Origin: an uncultured Mycoplasmatota bacterium
GTDB taxonomy: Bacteria > Bacillota_I > Bacilli_A > RF39 > UBA660
NCBI GenBank assembly: GCA_900552975.1
Contig: UWSL01000043.1
Span: 1 to 10,950 of the forward strand
Direction of reading: 5' to 3'
DNA: 10,950 nt
Part shown: piece after piece, positions 6,180 to 10,950 of the stretch
Position numbering within the stretch: position 1 is the stretch's first letter
How the letters are laid out: the number at the start of each line of letters is the position of its first letter
Notes under the pieces: model-generated
Databases searched by the model: none
Told to the model about the DNA's origin: nothing
What the model saw: the letters and a program-made list of their open reading frames with translations, nothing else
Made by a program: the position numbers and the translations under genes

Positions 6180-6207
6180 TAAAGGAGGTGGTTTTATGAT
6201 TGCGTAA
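6180..6207 (+). other. Strong ribosome site with a three-codon ORF (M-I-A-stop)
   Basis: AAAGGAGGTG (6181-6190) is a near-perfect anti-16S match and stands six bases before ATG ATT GCG TAA (6196-6207). A second ATG overlaps this stop (TAAATG) and opens 12 codons ending at 6246. The layout recalls the start of holin-like type I toxin genes, which often begin with a similar ribosome site and Met-Ile-Ala. If so, this one is broken at codon 4. No full toxin frame follows in any phase. Confidence 0.3.
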
Positions 6208-6225
6208 ATGGTAATTCTTAATGAT

Positions 6226-6254
6226 TTGACAAAAGTTTTTAGGTAGTATATCAT
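6226..6254 (+). promoter_or_regulatory. Strong sigma-A promoter of the surface-protein operon
   Basis: TTGACA (6226-6231), a 17-base spacer and TATCAT (6249-6254). The predicted start at about 6261 falls at the ribosome site AAAGGTGATG (6261-6270) of the gene at 6273, so the mRNA would have a leader of only about 12 bases. No other promoter is visible before the adhesin, so this one probably drives the region to 10110. Confidence 0.75.
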
Positions 6255-6272
6255 TCAAACAAAGGTGATGTT

Positions 6273-6896
6273 ATGAAATTAAAAATGTTTAAAATTATCA
6301 TTATTGCTATAATAGTGATATTAACTACTACTTTTATCTTTATTGGTAAAATCAATTCTAGTAAGAATAACTTATCAAAAAATTCTACTAGCAATACAGA
6401 ATCCAAAGAAAAAGTAAAACAAAAAAATATTCCAGAAAAAACAGAAAATCAAAAAGAATTACCAAAAGAGAAAAATGAAAGTGTCGATGTTGTAGAAAGC
6501 CCTAAGGAAGATATAAAAGAAAATAAAGTATCTTCTAACACTTCTACAACTTCCACTACATCAAATAATTCAAATGAAATAAAACAAAATAATAATCAGC
6601 AAAATCAATCACAATCTAATAATAATCAAATTAAAGAAGATCCAGCAAAAGAAAATAATAATTCTTATATAGGTGTTCCTAATCCAAATGATTTTAATTA
6701 TTCTTTTCATAAAGGCAAAATTGAATATAGTTCTATGGATGCTTGTCTATCTGCTAGTGAAAGAATCTCTTTGAAAGATACAGTTGATATTATTAATAGT
6801 TGGTGTATGGATGTTGTTGATGGTCAAGGTACAGTTTTAGGTGAATATTTATATATTAATTGTTCATCTGGAAATTGTAATAAGTATAAAGATTAG
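6273..6896 (+). CDS. Membrane-anchored protein with disordered stalk and four-Cys end
   Basis: A 207-aa surface protein of unknown function. A basic start and one hydrophobic helix (about 7-26) act as a membrane anchor or uncleaved signal. There is no lipobox and no sorting motif. Residues about 28-130 are low-complexity Lys/Glu/Ser/Thr/Asn/Gln, as expected for a flexible wall-spanning stalk. The C-terminal 75 residues form a compact domain with Cys158, Cys178, Cys197 and Cys202, the right number for two disulfides. The last pair sits in NCSSGNCNKYKD. It is the first gene after the 6226-6254 promoter and precedes the adhesin and sortase genes, so a role at the cell surface with them is likely. 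It could be an adhesin accessory or a secreted-ligand binder. Confidence 0.8.
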   Translation: MKLKMFKIIIIAIIVILTTTFIFIGKINSSKNNLSKNSTSNTESKEKVKQKNIPEKTENQKELPKEKNESVDVVESPKEDIKENKVSSNTSTTSTTSNNSNEIKQNNNQQNQSQSNNNQIKEDPAKENNNSYIGVPNPNDFNYSFHKGKIEYSSMDACLSASERISLKDTVDIINSWCMDVVDGQGTVLGEYLYINCSSGNCNKYKD

Positions 6897-6917
6897 ATAT
6901 TCTAGTCTTTTTTATTT
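6888..6917 (+). terminator. Intra-operon terminator after the 207-aa gene
   Basis: AAAGATTAGA (6888-6897) pairs with TCTAGTCTTT (6901-6910), 10 bp with one wobble and a 3-base loop, followed by a T-rich run to 6917. The stop codon lies in the left arm. No promoter follows before 6929, so read-through would set how much adhesin and sortase are made. Confidence 0.8.
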
Positions 6918-6928
6918 TGGAGGAAAAA

Positions 6929-7051
6929 ATGAAAATATTATTATTTATTGGGATTGCACTATTAATTTTACTAGTGCTTTTTTTATGGTCTGCTTGTGCC
7001 TTATCAAGTAAAATTTCACGAGAGGAGGAAAAGATTGAAAGTGAAAAATAA
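6929..7051 (+). CDS. 40-aa single-helix membrane peptide
   Basis: A 40-codon ORF starts at ATG 6929, five bases after a GGAGG site. Residues 2-22 are strongly hydrophobic (many Leu and Ile). They are followed by WSACALSS, a weak lipobox-like sequence with Trp at -3, and a charged end (ISREEEKIESEK). It is probably a single-pass peptide with a cytoplasmic or wall-facing charged tail. Its last 17 bases overlap the adhesin start, and the adhesin ribosome site (GAGGAGG, 7022-7028) lies inside it. This indicates translational coupling. Similar small one-helix peptides occur in integrative elements of Firmicutes, but I cannot assign a family. Confidence 0.7.
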   Translation: MKILLFIGIALLILLVLFLWSACALSSKISREEEKIESEK

Positions 7052-9494
7052 AATAAAGAATTTTTTGTTGCTACTTGGTGTGATAGTTGGATGTATTTCT
7101 ACTACCTCGGTTTACGCCCAAGGAGCTACTTTAACAATGAATAAGTCTGGTTACTTTTGGACAAGAACTAGTCCAAATGAATCAGCTCATAGTTGGTATA
7201 CTCAAGATTATTATTTTGGTGATCGTGTTGCTTATTGTATCGAACCTGGCGTTCCAGAGGGAACTAATAATTATACAGTTGGTGATATGTCTAATACCAA
7301 TTATTCTAATGAACAAAAATTAAAAATGTTACTAATTGCTTATTATGGTTATGATTATCCAAATCATCAAACATTAAATTATAGATTAGCAACTCAAGCC
7401 CTTTTATGGGAACAGGCAGGAAGTTATAATATTTCTTACTCTACTCAAAGATGGGGAGCAGGAACAAACATGGATGTATCTGCTGAAAAAAATACAATTA
7501 TGAATTTAGTTAATAGTCATTATGTAAAACCATCTTTCAATGGTCAAACAATTACTATGAAAGTTGGGGATAAAATAACATTAACTGATACTAACAATGT
7601 ATTATCAAATTATGATGTAATAATGAGTAATAATGCTGAATATCAAGTTAATGGCAACACTATTACTATTCGTGCTACTAATGTTGGTAATATTACTATG
7701 CAATTCAAGAAAAAAATGTACACTACAAGACAATATCTTGTTTATTATGGCAATGGCATTCAAACAATGTTATCTTCTGGAGCCGTTGATCCAGTTTATG
7801 CATCTTTAAATATCAAATCTGAGGGAGGAAAAATTGACTTTACTAAATATGATAAAGACAATAATTCTACTAAACCACAAGGCGAAGCAACTTTAAATGG
7901 TGCAGTATATGGCGTTTATGATAAAAAGACAGATGCATTAGTTGGTAAAACAACTACTGATAGTAATGGCTATGCAAAAATAGAACATTTACCTTATTTT
8001 GGAGATTTCTATTTACAAGAAATAAGCCCTAGTAAAGGTTATCAATTAGATACTACTAAATATTATTTTACTAGTTCTTTAGATAATATTGATAACTATG
8101 TTATTGTAAAAGAAAAAGTAATAAATCGTGATGTTGAACTCACAAAAGTTTATGCTACTGATAAATCAAAAATAATGACACCAGAGCCTAATGTAGAGTT
8201 TGGTTTTTATAATAGTAAAGGCGAACTTTATAAAACTGGAAAAACTGATAAAAATGGTAAGTTAAATATTAATTTAGTATATGGAACTTATACAGTAAAG
8301 CAATTAACCACTTCTAAAGATACTACTAAGGTAGATGACTTTACAATTAAGGTTTATGAAATGGGAGAAAAAATTTACTACACTATCTCTAATGCTGAAA
8401 TAACAGCTAAATTAAAAGTTGTTAAAATTGATAAAGATACTAAACAAATTATTGCTAGAAAAAATATTAAATTTAGAATCTATAATGTTGATACTAAGGA
8501 ATATGTCAAACAAACAATAACTTATCCAACTGCTAAAACTATTGATGTTTTTGAAACTGATTCTAATGGTATTTTAATCACACCTTATCCATTAAAAGCA
8601 GGTACTTATTATTTAGAAGAAGTAGATCAAAAAATTGATGGTTACTTATGGAATAAAAATTCTGTTGAATTTAAAATTGGTGAAGATTCTAAATTAATTA
8701 ACGATGAAGAATTTGGAATCTTATTTGAAGTCAAGTTTGAAAATAAAGCAGTTAAAGGTAGCCTAGAACTAACTAAAACTGGCGAAGAAGTAGAATTAAC
8801 TGATAATGGATATATTTATACTAAAGTTAACTTAAAAGGCGTTAAAATCGGCTTATATGCTAGAGAGAATATATATGATGCTCTTGGTAATTTAAAATAC
8901 AAAAAAGGTACACTAGTAAAAGAATTAATTACTGATGAAAATGGTTATATTAAGGTAGATGATTTATATTTAGGAAAATACTATTTACAAGAAATTGAAA
9001 CAGTAAATAACCATGTGTTGGATAAAACTAAATATAATTTCAATCTTGAATATAAAGATCAATATACAGAAGTAATTAATTACAAAACTACCTTAGAAAA
9101 TCATTTACCAAAAGGTATTTTAGAATTTACTAAATCTGATTATTCAAATAGTAAGACTTTACCTAACACCTTAATTGAAATTTACAATGAAAATGATGAG
9201 TTAGTTTATTCTGGTCGTACTGATGAAAATGGTAAAATCATTATTGATAAATTACCAGTTGGTAAATACTACATTCTAGAAAAAGAAGCACCAGAGGGAT
9301 ACAAAATAAATGAAGAAAAAATGTATTTTGAAATTACCGAAGATGGACAAGTTGTTAAATGTAATATGTTAGATGAAGCATACGAAGTTCCAAATACTGG
9401 TTTAAGTAATATTAATTATGAACTAATTGGAAGTTTAGTTTTAATTGTATCTGGACTAGGATTATTCTTATATGGTACAAAGAAAAGAAAATAA
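7035..9494 (+). CDS. LPxTG-type thioester-domain adhesin with CnaB repeats
   Basis: A secreted wall-anchored adhesin, 819 aa from TTG 7035, which follows GAGGAGG by six bases; an upstream in-frame TTG at 6996 lacks a site. The signal peptide ends near VYA/QG. A TQXA-type thioester domain follows, with Cys68 in YCIEPG and Gln121 in TQALLWEQ. These form the Cys-Gln thioester that binds host amines covalently in known relatives. Five prealbumin-like CnaB/SpaA modules come next (about 266-375, 367-458, 459-575, 576-695, 696-780). Modules 1, 3, 4 and 5 show candidate isopeptide residues (Lys271/Glu329, Lys464/Glu529, Lys581/Glu653, Lys700/Glu749). Module 2 has Gln423 where Glu is expected. The C terminus has the sorting signal VPNTG (785-789), a membrane helix and the tail KKRK. 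The partner sortase overlaps its end. Confidence 0.93.
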   Translation: MKVKNKIKNFLLLLGVIVGCISTTSVYAQGATLTMNKSGYFWTRTSPNESAHSWYTQDYYFGDRVAYCIEPGVPEGTNNYTVGDMSNTNYSNEQKLKMLLIAYYGYDYPNHQTLNYRLATQALLWEQAGSYNISYSTQRWGAGTNMDVSAEKNTIMNLVNSHYVKPSFNGQTITMKVGDKITLTDTNNVLSNYDVIMSNNAEYQVNGNTITIRATNVGNITMQFKKKMYTTRQYLVYYGNGIQTMLSSGAVDPVYASLNIKSEGGKIDFTKYDKDNNSTKPQGEATLNGAVYGVYDKKTDALVGKTTTDSNGYAKIEHLPYFGDFYLQEISPSKGYQLDTTKYYFTSSLDNIDNYVIVKEKVINRDVELTKVYATDKSKIMTPEPNVEFGFYNSKGELYKTGKTDKNGKLNINLVYGTYTVKQLTTSKDTTKVDDFTIKVYEMGEKIYYTISNAEITAKLKVVKIDKDTKQIIARKNIKFRIYNVDTKEYVKQTITYPTAKTIDVFETDSNGILITPYPLKAGTYYLEEVDQKIDGYLWNKNSVEFKIGEDSKLINDEEFGILFEVKFENKAVKGSLELTKTGEEVELTDNGYIYTKVNLKGVKIGLYARENIYDALGNLKYKKGTLVKELITDENGYIKVDDLYLGKYYLQEIETVNNHVLDKTKYNFNLEYKDQYTEVINYKTTLENHLPKGILEFTKSDYSNSKTLPNTLIEIYNENDELVYSGRTDENGKIIIDKLPVGKYYILEKEAPEGYKINEEKMYFEITEDGQVVKCNMLDEAYEVPNTGLSNINYELIGSLVLIVSGLGLFLYGTKKRK

Positions 9495-10110
9495 GAAGTT
9501 TAATCTTATTAAATTAATTGGATTACTACTTTTTACTTGTGGTATGTTTATGATTGTTTATAATTATTCTACTAAAGTAAAATTAGATGAAAATAATGAT
9601 ACTAAAATAGAAGAATTTTTTGATGATGATAATACTTCGCAAGTAGAAGAACCAAAAGAAGATAAGCAAGAAAATACTACTACTTCCAAAGTTACTAATT
9701 ATAATTATATTGCTGTTTTAGAAATTCCATCTATAAATTTAAAACGAGGTTTAGTAGATCCTAGTAGTAAATACAATAATGTTAATTATAATATTCAAAT
9801 TATAGATAAATCTTCTATGCCAGATGTTGTTAATGGTAACTTAGTTCTTGCTAGTCATAACGGAGCTAGTTATATTTCTTTCTTTAAAAATTTATATAAA
9901 CTAAATAATGATGATAAAATTTATGTTTATTATAATGGTTATAAATATGAATATTCTATAAGTAAAATATATGATACCAGTAAAGATGGTCATATTGAGG
10001 TTTATAGAGATAATCAAAAAACTACTATAACTTTAATTACTTGCAAGAAAAATACAAAAGATACTCAAACGGTTTATATTGGTTATTTAACAAATAAGGT
10101 GGCTTATTAA
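9472..10110 (+). CDS. Sortase paired with the VPNTG adhesin
   Basis: A membrane transpeptidase that cuts xPxTG signals and attaches the protein to the cell wall or a pilus. The 212-aa protein has an N-terminal anchor helix (about 13-32), a polar linker (40-75) and a sortase domain beginning at IAVLEIPSINL. Catalytic His129 lies in LASHNG and Cys191 in TLITC. The usual Arg position (in the strand after Cys, motif R-x-x-V/I) holds Gln199 in DTQTVYIG, so the third catalytic residue is absent or replaced. No class C lid motif is present; size and motifs suggest a class D/E-like or an unclassified Firmicute sortase. The ATG overlaps the adhesin by 23 bases, so translation is coupled and the adhesin is its obvious substrate. 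Confidence 0.92.
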   Translation: MVQRKENKKFNLIKLIGLLLFTCGMFMIVYNYSTKVKLDENNDTKIEEFFDDDNTSQVEEPKEDKQENTTTSKVTNYNYIAVLEIPSINLKRGLVDPSSKYNNVNYNIQIIDKSSMPDVVNGNLVLASHNGASYISFFKNLYKLNNDDKIYVYYNGYKYEYSISKIYDTSKDGHIEVYRDNQKTTITLITCKKNTKDTQTVYIGYLTNKVAY

Positions 10111-10111
10111 T

Positions 10112-10167
10112 ACTAGGAGTGATATTGAATACCCAAAATATTTAATTCGTGTATTACTCCTAGTTTT
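10112..10167 (+). terminator. Long-loop hairpin after the sortase
   Basis: ACTAGGAGT (10112-10120) is perfectly complementary to ACTCCTAGT (10156-10164). Wobble pairs extend the stem to 14 bp (to 10125/10151) around a 25-base loop. Only four Ts follow. It starts two bases after the sortase stop and is most likely the operon terminator. Confidence 0.6.
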
Positions 10168-10440
10168 GTCATCTTAGATTTTTCTTTAACACATTTAGAA
10201 AAATTGATTTATGGAGAAATATCAGCACTATGTAATAATAAAGGCTATTGTTATGCTACTAATAATTATTTAAGTAAAGTAAATAATGTTAGTGAAAGAA
10301 CAATTAGAACTTGTATAAGTAATTTACATAGTAAGGGTTATATCAAGGTAATAATTGATAGAAAAGAAAAAAATAATAGTAAAAGCAAAAACAAATACAA
10401 CAATTTCAGAAATAGCAAAAAAACAAATAGAAGAAAGTAA
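10118..10440 (+). pseudogene. Broken HTH_36-type replication/regulatory protein
   Basis: The frame running through 10153-10440 encodes a winged-helix domain: ITPSFVILDFSLTHLEKLIYGEI, GYCYATNNYLSKVNNVSERTIR and NLHSKGYIKVIIDR. This matches the HTH_36 type seen at the N terminus of plasmid, phage and integrative-element replication or regulatory proteins. Homology continues upstream of the first usable codon (TTG 10204), but there is no start codon. The expected N-terminal residues (IEYPKYLI) appear in another frame at 10124-10147, implying a one-base frameshift or deletion. Upstream of that there is no ATG, GTG or TTG start. The C terminus degenerates to Lys/Asn-rich sequence where the kinase gene begins. 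It is most likely a decayed mobile-element gene. The N-terminal match also lies in the loop of the terminator hairpin and could be coincidental. Confidence 0.6.
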
Positions 10441-10950
10441 ATATCCAGTAGTTGGAGCAATATTTAATAATGAATATAAAAACTTAGATGATGAATTACA
10501 AGAAGATGGAACATTAGAATTAATTAATATAAATTCAAAAGAAGGAATGAAAATATATAGAAGAACACTTACATATATAATGGGAATGGCATTTTGGAAA
10601 TTATATCCAGAAGCACGTGTTGTTGTAAATTATCAATTAACAAATGCAATGTATTGCAATTTAGAGAACATGAAAGTAACAGAAGAAATGTTATATAATG
10701 TTCAAGAAGAAATGAAAAGAATAGTTGAAAAAGACTTAAAAATAGAAAAAAGAACAATGACAAGAGAAGAAGCGGGAAAATTTTATGAAAAAAATAATAC
10801 AGGAAAAGGCAGATTACAATATGATTTAGCTACAAATGAAAAAATAAATATGTCATATTGTGAAGATTATTTTAACTATTTTTATGAAATTATAGCAACA
10901 CATACAGGTGTAACAAAAATATTTGAACTAAAAAAATATTATGATGGATT
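10355..10950 (+). CDS. Nucleoside (uridine) kinase, N-terminal part
   Basis: The first 198 codons of a gene that runs off the window. The product is the Firmicute nucleoside kinase in which a threonyl-tRNA-synthetase-like TGS/SAD region precedes a P-loop uridine kinase domain. Visible landmarks are the TGS-like start (TISEIAKK, YPVVGAIFNNE), IYRRTLTYIMGMA, LYPEARVVVNYQLTNAMYC and the core motif SYCEDYFNYFYE near the end of the window. The Walker A kinase part must lie downstream. The best start is TTG 10355, six bases after AAGG; no ATG exists in frame until about 10545, well inside the domain. Codon use differs from everything upstream: all 15 Thr codons are ACA and seven of nine Gly codons are GGA. 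It is probably a core chromosomal gene. Its 5' end overlaps the broken HTH gene. Confidence 0.85.
   Translation, partial: MIEKKKIIVKAKTNTTISEIAKKQIEESKYPVVGAIFNNEYKNLDDELQEDGTLELININSKEGMKIYRRTLTYIMGMAFWKLYPEARVVVNYQLTNAMYCNLENMKVTEEMLYNVQEEMKRIVEKDLKIEKRTMTREEAGKFYEKNNTGKGRLQYDLATNEKINMSYCEDYFNYFYEIIATHTGVTKIFELKKYYDG

Noticed and set aside
5959..6258. Leftward 99-codon frame opposite the 178-aa gene
   Set aside because: It is mostly antisense to a gene with a good start, has a Phe/Lys-rich composition typical of complement of AT-rich coding DNA, and has no convincing ribosome site.
6273..6896. Lipoprotein
   Set aside because: There is no Cys near the end of the N-terminal hydrophobic segment; all four Cys are in the C-terminal domain.
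6996..7034. Longer adhesin start at TTG 6996
   Set aside because: It has no ribosome site and adds a charged, non-signal-like extension lying inside the 40-aa gene. TTG 7035 follows GAGGAGG and gives a standard signal peptide.
10569..10763. Leftward 64-codon frame in the kinase gene
   Set aside because: It is a shadow of the kinase; its Leu/Phe/Ser-rich content mirrors Lys/Glu/Asn codons.
1..10950. tRNA, rRNA or insertion sequence
   Set aside because: No cloverleaf-like GC-richer segment, rRNA motif, transposase frame or paired terminal repeats were seen.

Overview
The window is very AT-rich, uses TGA as a stop, encodes Trp as TGG, and has strong GGAGG-type ribosome sites, sigma-A-like promoters and short hairpin-plus-T-run terminators. 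This points to a low-GC Firmicute (Bacilli, Erysipelotrichia or a related gut lineage). I cannot name the species. Almost everything reads rightward; one small regulator reads leftward.

Region 1 (2-4057) is a Bce-type antimicrobial-peptide sensing and detoxification module. It holds an intramembrane-sensing histidine kinase (bceS), an ABC ATPase (bceA) and a large FtsX-fold permease (bceB). A site matching the known BceR operator consensus lies between bceS and bceA. The cognate response regulator is presumably just upstream of the window. A 28-codon ORF is coupled to the bceB stop codon, and a terminator closes the operon.

Region 2 (4061-5331) holds small accessory genes. A leftward Xre-family regulator is divergent from an 82-aa two-helix membrane protein. 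A 113-aa protein of unknown function follows, then an A8-9G purine repeat, a promoter and a terminator.

Region 3 (5358-6173) has the most interesting non-coding structure. A consensus promoter is followed by two mutually exclusive hairpins, the second of which hides a ribosome site. Next come a 25-codon leader peptide whose 3' end lies in the left arm of a 20-bp attenuator hairpin, and then a 178-aa regulator-like gene. It looks like a translation-coupled attenuation switch.

Region 4 (6226-10167) is a cell-surface module under a TTGACA-17-TATCAT promoter. It encodes a membrane-anchored protein with a long disordered stalk and a four-cysteine end, a 40-aa membrane peptide, an 819-aa thioester-domain/CnaB adhesin with a VPNTG sorting signal, and a sortase. 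Except for a terminator after the first gene, these genes are tightly overlapped, so the adhesin and sortase are probably expressed by read-through.

Region 5 (10118-10950) is a junction. A start-less, apparently frameshifted helix-turn-helix gene of the kind common in plasmids and integrative elements runs into the 5' end of a chromosomal-type nucleoside (uridine) kinase. Codon use changes sharply there: all 15 Thr codons of the kinase are ACA. The likely reading is that part of the window to the left is acquired DNA abutting a core gene; its left border is not visible.
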